Origin: Triticum aestivum
Taxonomy: Eukaryota; Streptophyta; Magnoliopsida; Poales; Poaceae
Direction: 5' to 3'
Assembly: GCF_018294505.1 (NCBI RefSeq)
Contig: NC_057813.1
Span: 317,381,077-317,445,076 of the forward strand
DNA length: 64,000 nucleotides
Positions 48,270-61,041 of this stretch are shown here, piece after piece. Made by a program: the position numbers and the translations under genes. Each line of letters starts with the position of its first letter. The stretch's first letter is position 1. Under the pieces are notes generated by a model, which worked only from the letters and a program-made list of their open reading frames with translations, did no database searches and had not been told where the DNA came from.

Positions 48270-51200
48270 TGTAACGTCCCAAAATTATAAATTCTGGAAT
48301 GTTATATTAAATAAATAGTTTTGATTTGATTGTTTGATTGTGGTGTGGTTGCTTGTGTGAAATTGAGTGAAATTCGAAACTTTATGAAAGTTAAATGAGA
48401 GGGAATAAAAGGACTTTCCCAAACTTTCATTTTTAGGAATTTATGATCTCCAGGAATTCAAATTCATTTCATCACAAAATCCTAGAGAGAAGATGACACG
48501 ACTTCTTCCATTTAAATAAATCAAAAGGGTTTTGAAAATATTTGAATTCCATTTGGAACTATTTCAAATTCAGAAAGTTTAAGCAACTCAATGATCTTCA
48601 TGAGAGAAGATGAAATGACTTCTTCGAAACATATGAAATATGAGTTGAAAAAAGAATCAAATTGAAAGTCTCTTTGAAATTATTTTCAATTTGCAGTTAT
48701 TTGGTTTTTATTCAAATTGTTTTTATCCACAAATAAAATATATGGAAATTAGGGTAAAATGATTCCCTACATTAGAAAAATGGGGAGAAATAAATTTGAA
48801 ATCATTTTAGTATTTTTAAAATGATTTTTATGAGGTTTTATTGCAACAGTCGCACTGTTTGCTTTATTTGAATTTTTGTGGAACTTATTTGACTCTAGGA
48901 AAATGTTCAGGTTGTAGAAATCTTTTTTTGAAAATTTTGATATATAATATGCCTATATAAAGTTTTATTTTTATTTTGTTATTCAATTTTTTTCTATTCT
49001 GTTTCTATTTGAAAAAAATCAAACTGCGTGTGCGGCCTATAACTATCCGTCGCCCACGTGAGCAGCATAGTCACTAGACACACCCGTAACTGTTTTTATT
49101 TACTTTTCGGTTATGCTTGGAGAAAAAAAAATTATTTTTAGAAATAATTATTTTTCTTAAAAAAAGTTAAAAAAACTGCAGCGAAGTATGCGGCCTAAGG
49201 CCTTTAGGCCCATGCGAGGCACCTCCTCTGTTTCTTTTTTCTTTTCGTCTACATTTAGTCCCACATTGCCTAGCCTTTGACCTCTAAGCCTCTTTTCCAC
49301 CTATAAATATAGACCCATATATCCTCCAAAAATCATCTGATTCGGGTTAAATCAATATTTTGGTTTGACTAGATTCACTAAAGAAAAATATATTTCTCCT
49401 CTCCGGCGGGACTTCTAGAAATTGTCTCCTCTCTTCGAAGTCGTCTTTTCTCTATCTAATAGGTACCTTTCTTCGTACTCTTTTTATACATCCATAGCTT
49501 ATTGTATTTAGACTAGTGTAGGTAGAATAATTAGATTATCAATTAGTCTCTGTATTTATACATTTGACCTAGAATTCTTTTAGCCATAGTTATTTGTCTT
49601 CCGTAAAATAGCTTGGCCCTGATTTTTTAAATAGCCATAACTTTTTACTCATTCATCCAAATTAGATGAAACCAGCGCCTATAGTTTCGTCTTGTTTTCA
49701 CCTATCCAGTGAACTTGTCACATCAACTTTTTAAAATTTTCAAATTTCGAACTTTGTTCACATTCATATTCAAACTTCTTTTGATCATAACTTGAGTGTC
49801 GTAAGTCCGATTTGGTCGATTCTTCTTGCAAATCGAAGCTCTTGACGTAAACTTTCTAATAAGACCAAATCCAACCAATTTTGGTACTGTTAGAAATTGT
49901 TTTCTATTGCACGAGTTAATTGCTTGTTTTCGAAGTTTTTCGAGATCTTTTCTTAGGATTTTATGCTTGAATGCTTATGTATGCAATTGCTTGCTCTCGA
50001 TAGATTGAACGGAGTGTGACGAATAGAACTATCAGGAATTATGAGTGAGAATCATCTTCATCAATAGTACAAGGCAAGTTCACACTTTGATCATATTTTC
50101 CTATACCCAGTTTTTATGCATTAGTTTTACCCTCAAACATTGCATGAGTAGGATTTATAACATGTGGGCATTGGGAAGTAGTTGTTGAGGTAGGAACCTA
50201 TTGTCTTTTATCAAACCCTGGGATTCATACGTTATGCTCATACTGCTTTGCTATGCTCATAGACGTGGATTGGTATGTGAGATTCATGAAAGATGTGAGG
50301 GTTATATTTAATTAAGGGAAACTTAAGGTGGTTACTTTAATTCACATCCAGGTCGAATGGTTGGGGCACTCTGGAGCACCCAGTGGTTTGCCCGGGCACC
50401 TGGAGAACCCAGTGCTAGCCCAAGGAAATCCCAGAGTAGCCGTGTGATTACCCTATGGAATGCCACCCAGGATCAAAGGGATCATAAGATTATTCATGCT
50501 AGAAACTTCCATGTGCAGCCACAATACATTATGGGCTCTGGCATAGTTGAGTAAGTTGTGTGACCTCTTTTAGTGGTAGGCTAGCAGATGTAGGGGATGT
50601 AGGTGGTACTGTCTACCCAGAGTAAAGAGTTAATGCTTCTGAAAGACTGTGTCTCGGTCATCCATTTCTCAAACATAATGTAGTGCGAGAAATCCAATGG
50701 AAGAGATCGAGTTTTGTGGGTAAAAGTGCGCAAACCTCTGCAGAGTGTACAAACTAATCATGATTAGCCGTGTCCCTGATTATGGACATCTTGAGTATCT
50801 GGTACTTAAATTATTGATTTGATCTCATCACGTTACTTAAATAATTTGTTGGTTTATTATTATAATTTGGGATTGAGTTGGAGGAACCTTCTCAATAATG
50901 GCATCAACTTGGTAGAAAAATAAAATTTATTCCTTTGTTGTAGGGAAAAATTGGCTTTATGCAAAATTAAACTTAGAGCCTCCACCAGCCAAATATGATG
51001 TAGTGATAGCTATTATTCATTGTTATTATATGGTTTGAATTTGCCAGTACATTCAATGTATTGACCTACATGGCTGCAACGTCTCATGTTGTGGGAATCT
51101 TACGACGAGTAAGTGATACGTTAGGGTTACGATTTCTACACTCAACTTTGACATTGGTGTTGATGGGAATCCACGACCTTGTTGTTTCTTCCGCTTTATG

Positions 51201-51342
51201 GATTGAGGTAATAGTATTTACGTTACTTTATACATGTGATTTACGTTTGTTATAAATCCTCGAGTACTGTGTGTGTTAGCATACCGATCCAGGGATGACA
51301 CTTAAGCACAGAGACTTGACCGTTTGAGGTCTGGTCGCTACA
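48270..51342 (+). repeat. LTR I of a Gypsy-type element, flanked by agtca on both sides
   Basis: 3073 bp, TGTAACGTCC...GGTCGCTACA, matching LTR II at 55556-58645 with roughly 3% differences over the first ~470 bp. Core promoter TATAAATAT at 49302-49310. It is not followed by a primer binding site. Instead agtca and a unique-looking flank follow, so by itself it has the structure of a solo LTR. Confidence 0.88.
49302..49310 (+). promoter_or_regulatory. LTR TATA box (LTR I)
   Basis: CCACCTATAAATATAGACCC, conserved at 56601-56620 in LTR II (TATAAATAT at 56605-56613). Confidence 0.7.
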
Positions 51343-51716
51343 AGTCAGTACTACCTCCTTTTTTTTATTCTAGAAACCACCACACGTGAATATTGGACGA
51401 TAGCAGCACAACATCAAGTGTACTAGCACTACTCAATTCAAAAATTGAAACCAAGCAATGAACTATTAGATGGTGAGCGTTTGCTAGTATCATGTACTTC
51501 GTCTGTCGATGTATATACTGGGCCTAAAGCATTTTTTGAGACTAACCGACATGCAAGTTGCTCAAAGCTATCGTTAATTTCGTACGTGAAAGGATCTTCG
51601 AATGATATAATTTTCAAATTATATAAAATCTTATCAATAGTCAAAGGCAACCTTGAAGAATACATTAATAATCACAACACATGGATGAAGGGCTAATCGC
51701 AACGTATGCATGCATG
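51343..51716. repeat. Flank copy 1, duplicated after LTR I
   Basis: About 374 bp beginning agtcagtactacctcc, repeated at 58646-59013 with scattered changes. On the minus strand it contains a 75-codon frame ending at 51438 (PLTIDKILYNLKIISFEDPF), which is frameshifted in copy 2. I do not recognise it. It may be the end of an old gene or element. Confidence 0.88.
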
Positions 51717-52670
51717 AGGAGTACTACAATACCAACAAGAATGTTTTACATGCATTGGTTAATTATATCTTAATCATGTCACTTAACAATTTAATGCACA
51801 AAACAAGAACGGTAGACAGGATTAGCAGAAAGCAAAGCGCCTTTTTAGTGGGGATTTTCATCATTCTATGAAGGTGCAAAACCAAGTGTTACTACTACAC
51901 CAAACAAGTTCAAACTGAGAAACTGGACTCACTCACGGCAAGGCACGCCTATATCATTTGGTCCATCGGTCAAAGCGGTTCCTCTTCTTGGCATAACAAT
52001 AGAGTACAATAATTTTTTAGAATGCTCTTGGCATGTCACTAATCGACCTCAATAGACGGCAAAATCTCTAGCCCGCCGCACTTTGAGAGAGACGAGGAGC
52101 GAGAAGCAATACGAGCTGGTGGATTACTAGAGCTAGGTGTCGCACGGATGCGAATAAATATGATGATAGCGTGAGGTGTTCAATGTATGATTTAAACTAC
52201 AATGGTTGAAGACTCTGAAAACTAGGAGAATTTGAAGGTTCTGAAGAAAATCCTGATTTGTATGACCTAGGAAGGCTACCGTTATGGAACTTGGGAGACT
52301 ATGGAAGCTGTTAATACCCGAGATCAAGGTGTGTCGGAGAAAGACCGGAACATGGAGGGTAAGACTCAAAGTTTTGTCAAGAAAACCCTAAGGCAGGAGA
52401 TATCAACTATGGAATGATAGTTCATGTCAATGACCAGGGCAGAAACATGGATATCCAAGATGATATCGCCTGCTTATGCTATTGTCACCGTGCTGAGTTA
52501 AGCATGCATTTCTTCGGAAGGATTGGATGGTAAAAGGCTGATGGAGCACCTATCAGCAAAAGATGAAGTTTTAACCTTAGCTGGTGTATCATCAGGATCT
52601 AGAGTATTACATCAAGAAGTTTAGGGTGGAACCTTAGGAAGCTGTATTTGACAAGGGGGCAGTTTGTGAA
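51717..52670. other. Junction region, no gene
   Basis: It starts as a continuation of the flank and passes, at an unseen point, into the Gypsy internal domain. A minus frame near 52010-52140 (SSSNPPARIASRSSSLSKCG) was noted but not identified. No primer binding site was found. Confidence 0.5.
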
Positions 52671-54120
52671 GAACTCAGGACCCAGAAGCTGAAAGTAGCC
52701 AAGCTGGAGGAGCAAAACCTCAAGATACCGGAGATTCGTCAGGAACTGAAGGATAGTAGGACCATGGTTCATGCCAAGGATGTTGAAACCCAGAAGTTTG
52801 GAATGCCACTCCAGAATATTAAAGAACATCATGAGAGACTTTGCATCAACAAAGATGATCTGGCAAAAGAACTTGAGAAGGACAAGTACGATCGAAAGAA
52901 GCCATCGGATACATGAGCAAGATTTGAAGAGTTTGGCAACTTTGAAGATTTATTGACCTCTAGAAGACCAGACCCCTGTTTTATACCTACGTTAGATGCG
53001 ACGATTGTGAGCTGTCATTTGTTTGATGTTTCTCTGACAACCACAAGATAAAATCTGTCTCTTCAAAACTATTGTTTGTATTGTGTGTATCCCTCTCTAT
53101 CTCTCTTATCTCACCCCAAGACCCTTGAAACCAATAGAGGATGAATGGAGATGAACTCACATTTCCGGGATAGATAAGTCAATTGGAGACGGACCGATGG
53201 ATTCAGAACATGGAAGGTCACATGAAGAATAACACTATAGCCGGAAAGGATATGGCCCGGCTTGCTCTTCTGTGCTTTGAGAGAGCTGCTGCTACTTGGT
53301 GGAGGATGTACCAAATCATCAATGGATGGCAAAGAGTAACCACTTGGAAAGAATTTAAGTTGACTCTGCTAAAGTCTCGGCTTGTGTCCCAGAAATTGAA
53401 GCCTTATGGAAATGATATGAAGAAACTTTGTGCTTGCAAGCTTTGTAGAGCAATAGGACACAACCATAAAGAACACAAGGATGAATGCCCTCATTGTGAA
53501 GAAGGTCACATAGCTGAAGAATGCCCAACTAGGCAGATTACTTGTTTCTTGTGTGAAGGGACTACCCACTACCCTTCTCAGTGTCACATTTACCCCATGG
53601 TACAAAGAACCATCCAGCAGAAGAAAGAAGCAATGAAAGGATCCCTCAAGGAAACTTTAGAAGAACCTATGATGAAGGAAGAGGTGGAGGGCACACCTGA
53701 AGAAGACCCAATTAAAACCTGCACCAAGTCATGCTATTAATGTGGAGAAGAAGGACACATCTCCCAGAGTTGTCTAAAGAGGGATCTAGTAGCATTCTCG
53801 ATAGTGGAAGTAGAGTATGACCCACAGGAAATAGAAGCCCTAATTGGCACGGAAAAGTCCAGGAAGAGAAGTAGATTGGATTCCAGGAACAACCCAATTT
53901 CGACCAAGAAGGACCTAAGTCATATCATATGTTTCAGGTGCAAAGATTCACGACACTACTTCAACGATTGCCCAAAAAGGAAGCAGAGGACCCAAGGAGG
54001 CTATGTAATCACAAGGAAACCATGAGACTTGTCTGAAGTAGTATGTTACCACTGTAATGAAGCAGGGCACTTTGCCAGAGATTGTCCCAATGAGAAGGAG
54101 ACTTGTGCTAACTAGTTGAG
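52671..54120 (+). pseudogene. Non-autonomous Gypsy gag remnant with zinc-knuckle array
   Basis: It begins with a coiled-coil stretch (KVAKLEEQNLKIPEIRQELK, about 52690-52915). A gag core at 53183 onward follows (METDRWIQNMEGHM, ERAAATWWRMYQ). Zinc-knuckle-like motifs come next: CKLCRAIGHN (53435), CPHCEEGHIAEEC (53486; one residue short before H), CFLCEGTTHYPSQC (53543), CY.CGEEGHISQSC (53731, with a TAA inside), CFRCKDSRHYFNDC (53931) and CYHCNEAGHFARDC (54043). The frame is broken by stops at 53738 and 54023. No protease, RT or integrase follows. It is a nucleic-acid-binding gag-like protein of a non-autonomous element. Confidence 0.72.
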
Positions 54121-55536
54121 TTGAGAAAGAAATGTGGTAGTAGCAGTGGGAACAATTCTTTTTGTTATTGAGGTGTTGAGTTGAGGCATGTAGTGGAAAT
54201 GCAAGGGATTGTAGTCATTTGAGAATCAATAAAGTTAGCATCATTGGTACTGAATTGGATTTTATGAGTAGTTACTCTATGAAGAAAGAATATGAGCATT
54301 TTTGAGGATATGAAAAATATGGTCTATGGAGGAATTTGTGCATTTCAAGGGTGGTACTACCCTGTGAGGACCCTTGACCCCTGGAAAAGATAATGATATT
54401 CCATGAAGTGGACTTCAGAAAAAATAAGTACGAGTTTTATCTCGATATGTGGGATACCCCAAGAATATGAAGGGATGAAGTACTATTAGATAAAAAGGAG
54501 GTACAATGCTAGGTAATATGGAGCAATTGTAAATCCATGATGAGTCTGAGTAATAACATCTTAGTTTGGTACCAATAGAAGGAAGGGAGACAGTACAATT
54601 GGATGGATTTAACAATGCTAGGAAGCTGGATGTTGGAATAATGATCGGTTGCCCCAATGATGAGTTCAAGGTTCACAAGTGATGAGATGGGCCATAACCC
54701 ATAGGCTCCAGGACCTGCCAAGAAGCAAGCACACTCTTGCTGAAGGAAAAACCCTGGAAGAGGATATACCTTTATCAACAAATGATCTTATAGGAGTTAC
54801 GCAAAACCTGAGAGTTGTGAAGAAACGATAGATGTTTGTTTGGCTTACAGAATCAATGGATTACCCGAACTTGGTTCGTCGACAAGAGAAATTCTGCAAT
54901 GCTTGTGAGGATGACTGAGTGTTAGAATGTGAGATTTGCTAAACTATATAAAAGGTAATGATTTGGGTGTGGGATGGATTGATCACCATACCGACTTACT
55001 CTTATTATTCGCATTGCTATGTGGGATGGTAAATCTGAGTGACTTACCCATAGTAGAGTGAAGGCGATATTAAACCTTGTTTGAACCTTAGAATGTATGA
55101 CAATTATTCCCCTTGTATAAGGCAGTTGTTGCCAATCATAGGATATACAGTGAGAATGAAGCCCAGACCCATTTTCGGCAGGAGAAACCATAAATTGTTG
55201 ACCACCATGAGATATCGATAGTTGTTTAGTATTGGCGCCAAACCCGTTAGCTAAGAAGGACAGTCACAGAGGTACCGTACCAAGATGAAATGGACACAAG
55301 AATTGAGGGAAAAGGTTATGCCACTACCGGAAGAACCAGAGTAGGAATTTCCTGAGAATCTGAGAAGACCGACACTGTCAAGAATAAGGACAGAGTATAT
55401 GAGCATTGATGGAATCGTAACAATGCTTCTAAGGGTGGTAGCACCCCAGACCCCCTGTGATGATCGATGGATCTTGAGAAGACCCCGACCCTAACCTATT
55501 TCTTTCTAGCCTCTTCGAATCTTGAGGACGAGATTC
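54121..55536 (+). other. Non-coding 3' part of the internal domain
   Basis: No recognisable pol. The word aagggtggta recurs at about 54348, 55430 and 55541. The last copy is the polypurine tract, and the others may be extra or decayed tracts. Confidence 0.6.
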
Positions 55537-55555
55537 ATTTTAAGGGTGGTAGGTT
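55537..55555 (+). other. Polypurine tract before LTR II
   Basis: attttaagggtggtaggtt abuts the LTR start TGTAAC. The upstream GAGGACGAGATTCATTTTAA is typical of the 3' junction of grass Gypsy elements and fixes the plus orientation. Confidence 0.85.
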
Positions 55556-58500
55556 TGTAACATCCAAAAATTCTAAATTCTGGAATGTTATATTAAATAA
55601 ATAGTTTTGATTTGATTGTTTGATTGTGGTGTGGTTGCTTGTGTGAAATTGAGTGAAATTCGAAACTTTATGAAAGTTAAATGAGAAGGAATAAAAGGAC
55701 TTTCCCAAACTTTCATTTTTTTGCAATTTTGATCTCCATGAATTCAAATTCCTTTCATCACAAAATCCTAGAGAGAAGATAACACGACTTCTTCCATTTA
55801 AATAAATGAAAAGGGTTTTGAAAAGATTTGAATTCCATTTGGAACTATTTCAAATTCAGAAACTTTAAGCAACTCAATGATTTTCATGAGAGAAGATGAA
55901 ATGACTTCTTCGAAACATATGAAATATGAGTTGAAAATTTAAAAGAATCAAATTGAAAGTCTCTTTGAAATTATTTTCAATTTGGAGTTATTTGGTTTTT
56001 ATTCAAATTATTTTTCTCCACAAATAAAATATATGGAAATTAGGGTAAAATGATTCCGTACATTATAAAAATGGAGAGAAATAAATTTGAAATCATTTTA
56101 GTATTTTTAAAATGATTTTTATGAGGTTTTATTGCAATAGTCGCACTGTTTGCTTTATTTGAATTTTTGTGGAATTTATTTGACTCTAGGAAAATGTTCA
56201 GGGTGTAGAAAATCTTTTTTTGAAAATTATGATATATAATATGCCTATATAAAGTTTTATTTTTATTTTTGTTATTCAATTTCTTTTTCTGTTTCTATTT
56301 TAAAAAATCAAACTACGTGTGCGGCCTATAACTATCCGTCGCCCACGTGCGCAGCATAGTCAGTAGACAGACCCGTAAGTATTTTTATTTACTTTTCGGT
56401 TATTCTTGGAGAGAAAAAATATTATTTTCAGAAATATTTCTTTTTCTGAAAAAAAATTAAAAAAAATTGCAGCGCAGTACGCGTGGTCGGCCGAACCGCC
56501 TAAGGCCTTTAGGCCCATGCGAAACGCCTCCTCTGTTTCTTTTCTTTTCGTCTACATTTAGTCCCACATTGCCTAGCCTTTGACCTCTAAGCCTCTTTTC
56601 CACCTATAAATATAGACCCATAGAGCCTCCAAAAATCATCTAATTCGGGTTAAATCAATATTTTGGTTTGACTAGATTCACTAAAGAAAAATATATTTCT
56701 CCTCTCCGGCGGGACTTCTAGAAATTGTCTCCTCTCTTCGAAGTCATCTTTTCTCTATCTAATAGGTACCTTTCTTCGTATTCTTTTTATACATCCATAG
56801 CTTATTGTATTTAGACTAGTGTAGGTAGAATAATTAGATTATCAATTAGTCTCTATATTTATACATTTGACCTAGAATTCTTTTAGCCATAGTTATTTTT
56901 CTTCCATAAAACAGCTTGGCCCTGATTTTTTAAATAGCCATGACTTTTTACTCATTCATCCAAATTAGATGAAACCAGCACCTATAGTTTTGTCTTGTTT
57001 TCACCTATCCAGTGAACTTGTCACATCAAAAATTTTAAATTTTTAAATTTCGAACTTTGTTCAGATTCATATTCAAACTTCTTTTGATCATAACTTGAGT
57101 TTCGTAAGTCCGATTTGGTAAATTCTTTTTGCAAATCGAAGCTCTTGACCTAAACTTTCGGATAAGACCAAATCCAACCAATTATGGTACTGTTAGATAT
57201 TGTTTTCTATTGCATGAGTTAATTGCTTGTTTTCGAAGTTTTCCTAGATCTTTTCTTCGGATTTTATGCTTGAGTGCTTATGTATGCAATTGCTTGCTCT
57301 CTATAGATTGAACGGAGTGTGACGAATAGAACTATCAGGAATTATGAGTGCAGATCATCTTCATCAATAGTACAAGGCAAGTTCACACTTTGATCATATT
57401 TTCCTATACCCAATTTTTATGCATTAGTTTTACCCTCAAACATTGCATGAGTAGGATTGATAACATGTGGGTATTGGGAAGTAGTTGTTGAGGTAGGAAC
57501 CTATTATCTTTTGTCAAACCCTGGGATTCATACGTTATGCTCATACTGCTTTGCTATGCTCGTAGACGTGGACTGGTATGTGAGATTCTCGAAAGATGTG
57601 AGAGTTATATTTAATTAAGGGAAACTTAAGGTGGTTACTTTAATTCACATCCAGGTGGAATGGTTGGGGCACCCTGGAGCACCCAGTGGTTTGCCCGGGC
57701 ACCTGGAGAACCCAGTGCTAGTCCAAGGAAATCCCGGAGTACCCGTGTGATTACCCTATGGAATGCCACCCAGGATAAAAGGGGTCATAAGATTATTCAT
57801 GCTAGAAACTTCCATGTGCAGCCACAAGCCATTATGGGCTCTGGCATAGTTGAGTAAGTTGTGTGACCTCTTTCAGTGGTAGGCTAGCAGATGTAGGGGA
57901 TGTAGGTGGTACTGTCTACCCAGAGTAAAGAGTTAATGCTTCTAAAAGACTGTGTCTCGGTCATCCGTTTCTCAAACATAATGTAGTGCGAGAAATCCAA
58001 TGGAAGAGATCGAGTCTTGTGGGGAAAAGTGCGCAAACCTCTGCAGAGTGTACAAACTAATCATGATTAGCCGCGTCCCCGATTATGGACATCTTGAGTA
58101 TCTAGTACTTGAATTATTGATTTGATCTCATCACGTTACTTAAATAATTTGTTGGTTTATTATTATAATTTGGGATTGAGTTGGAGGAACCTTCTCAATA
58201 ATGGCATTAACTTGGTAGAAAAATAAAATTTATTCCTTTGTTGTAGGGAAAAGTTGGCATTATGCAAAATTAAACTTAGAGCATCCACCAGCGAAATATG
58301 TTGTAGTGATAGCTATTATTCATTATTATCATATGGTGTGAATTTGCCAGTACATTCAATGTACTGACCTACATGGCTGCAACGTCTCATGTTGCAGGAA
58401 TCTTACGACGAGTAAGTGATATGTTAGGGTTACGATTTCTACACTCAACTTTGCCGTTGGTGTTGATGGGAATCCACAACCTTGTTGTTTCTTCCGCTTT

Positions 58501-58645
58501 ATGGATTGAGGTAATAGTATTTACGTTACTTTATACATGTGATTTACCTATGTTATAAACCCTCGAGTACTGTGTGTGTCAGCATACTGATCCAGGGATG
58601 ACACTTAAGCACAAAGACTTGACCGTTTGAGGTCTGCTCGCTACA
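55556..58645 (+). repeat. LTR II (3' LTR), followed by agtca
   Basis: 3090 bp, the pair of LTR I. It ends GCTCGCTACA and is followed by agtca (58646-58650) and flank copy 2. Confidence 0.92.
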
Positions 58646-59013
58646 AGTCAGTACTACCTCCTTTTTTTATTCTAGAAACCACCACACGCGAATATTGGAC
58701 GGTAGCAGCACTGCATCAAGTGTAGTAGCACTACTCAATTCAAAAATTTAAACCAAGCAATGAACTAATAGATGTTGAGCATTTGCTAGTATCATGTACT
58801 CTGGCTGTCGATGTATATACTGGCCTAAAGCATTTTTCGAGACTAACCGACATGCAAGTTGCTCAAAGCTATCGTCAATTTCATACGTGAAAGGATCTTC
58901 GAATGATATAATTTTCAAATTATATAAAATCTTATCAATAGTCAAAGGCAACCTCGAAGAATACATTAATAATCGCAATGCATGGATGAAGGGCTAATCA
59001 CAATGCATGCATG
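58646..59013. repeat. Flank copy 2, truncated by the Sirevirus B insertion
   Basis: 368 bp matching 51343-51716. It stops exactly at the LTR of Sirevirus B. The last 5 bp, gcatg (59009-59013), would be that element's target duplication. Confidence 0.88.
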
Positions 59014-60523
59014 TGAAAGTGCGTTATATCGACTAGAGGGGGGGGTGAATAGGCGATTTTTATGAATTCTTCACTGAGGAATTTGCTGGTGAGGAAATTC
59101 CTAAATGAAGAACTACTTGCAGCGGAATAAGTACTCAAATGTAAACATAACAGAACACAAGCATGGTCATCATGATAGAATGAAGACAAGCACAGAGTAC
59201 ATAAAGCGTAAACATAGGATAACAGAAAGAAGATGGACAGACTGAAGAAATTGAACTGAGGAAATTGAGAAAGTCTTTAGTCAAAGTCTTCAAACAGATA
59301 TGAACAAGCACACAACAACAGAACTGAGGAAATGAAAGAGTTGATGAAATAGAACTAGTAAGCTTGGTGAAGACAATGATTTGGTAGACCAGTTCCAACT
59401 GTTGTCTCAGTTGTATGTCTGGTTGGAGCGGCTGGGTATTTAAACTCAAGGACACACAGTCCTGCACACATAGTCCTCACTGTATTCTCCTTGAGCTAAG
59501 GTCACATAGACCTCGCCCAATCACTCATGGTAAGTCTTCATGTGACTTCCAAACCTTCACAGACTAGGTCACTCGGCGATCCACAATTCCTCTTGGATGC
59601 TCTAGACCATGACGCCTAACCGTCTGGAAGAAGCACAGTCTTCAAAGGTAACAAGCGTCGAATCCACGCAGGATCAATCTCTTCGGTGATGCTCAATCAC
59701 TTTGGGTTTGTAGGTGTTGGGTTTGGGTTTTCCTCACTTGATGATTTTCGCTCAAAGTCCTCAGACGATGGGATGCTCTCAAATGACAAGTGTCAGTTTC
59801 TCTCGGAGCAGCCAACCAGCTAGTGGTTGTAGGGGGGCGGCTATTTATAGCCTAGGGAGTAGCCCGACATGATAAGACATAAATGCCCTTCAGTGATATG
59901 ACCGTTAGGTGGGTAGATATTTTGGGACAGCTGGCGCATAGCACAGCAACGGTCGGAAATTTGACTCTCAAATTCCTCAGGGCTATCATGTTCCTCACTG
60001 TGTAGGCAATCCGCACTCGCAAATTCCTAACTCCTCAGTCAGAACAAATTCCTCAGCAACTAGAAGAACTTCGTCTCTATTACTGAAGAAATTGACTAAA
60101 CTATATGAGATTTCCAATGGCTTCACTCGAAGGGATTTGTAGGTGTAGGATTTTGAGTTGAGCATCACATGGAAATTTTTCATTAGTATTTCCTCGACCC
60201 CCTTTAATAGTATGGTGTTTCCTATGACTCAAGAAAGAGAAAATGAAACTACGAAAACAAAAGTCTTCACGCTTCATGTTCCTCGAATGATTCCCAAGTC
60301 TTCAAGGTCACACCAATTTCTTCACTTTCAAAGTCTTCAGAAAAGTCTTCAGAAATCCAAAGTCTTCAGTTGAAGAACTTCATTTTTTAGGGATCGACTT
60401 TCTCTGTAAATATCTAACTCCTCATAGACTTATAGACCTGTGTACACTCACAAACGCATCAGTCCCTTAACCTATAAGTCTTCAATACACCAAAATCACT
60501 AAGGGGCACTAGATGCACATACA
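59014..60523 (-). repeat. 3' LTR of Sirevirus B
   Basis: 1510 bp. On the minus strand it begins TGTATGTGCATCTAGTGCCC and ends AACGCACTTTCA. TATA box CTATAAATAG at 59850-59841. Confidence 0.92.
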
Positions 60524-61041
60524 ATCTCCCCCTTTTTGGTGATTGATGACAATATAGGTTAAGTTTTCAACGGGGATAAATATATGAAGTGTAAATATTG
60601 ATGTTGAGGAATTTGATTGCAAGATATAGAAGAACTCCCCCTGAAGATGTGCATAGTGAGGAATTTGCTTTTGAAGCAATGCACACTTGAAGAGTATAAT
60701 CATGGAGATCTCCCCCTATATCTTGTAATTCATACACGCATTTGACATATAATATGAAGAATTTGAAATGCATGATGAAATATGGTGACTGATGTAATTC
60801 AGCATGTGTGCATTGACATTAATGAGGAATAATCATGGATAAGAACTCAGCAAAAGTATCAGGCCACCATAGAGTTTAAGATTAAAACTCGATCCAGCAA
60901 AGTCATCAAAAGAACGAGAGTTGTAACTTAAAAAAACGCCCATATAAGATAGACCTGCTTGAAGACTAACTCAAATTTCTACCCCTTTGTCATCGAATGA
61001 CCAAAAGGGTTGAAAATGAGGACTAACGCCCCTGAAGAATA
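60524..61041 (-). other. 3' untranslated region with three polypurine tracts
   Basis: On the minus strand AAAAAGGGGGAGATT abuts the LTR (60525-60537). Two further G5 tracts, CTTCAGGGGGAGTTC (about 60635-60646) and TATAGGGGGAGATC (about 60707-60720), lie upstream. Multiplied polypurine tracts are a described hallmark of Sireviruses. Confidence 0.85.

Noticed and set aside
50357..50554. 65-codon ORF conserved in LTR I and LTR II (57660-57857)
   Set aside because: Conservation is explained by LTR duplication. No domain is recognised, and substitutions do not favour synonymous sites on inspection.
8192..60523. The LTRs at 8192-9524 and 59014-60523 as two ends of one element
   Set aside because: Both point to the minus strand, but the first is followed by a primer site (5' LTR) and the second is preceded by a polypurine tract and ORF3 (3' LTR). 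The order and the clear divergence show two separate elements.
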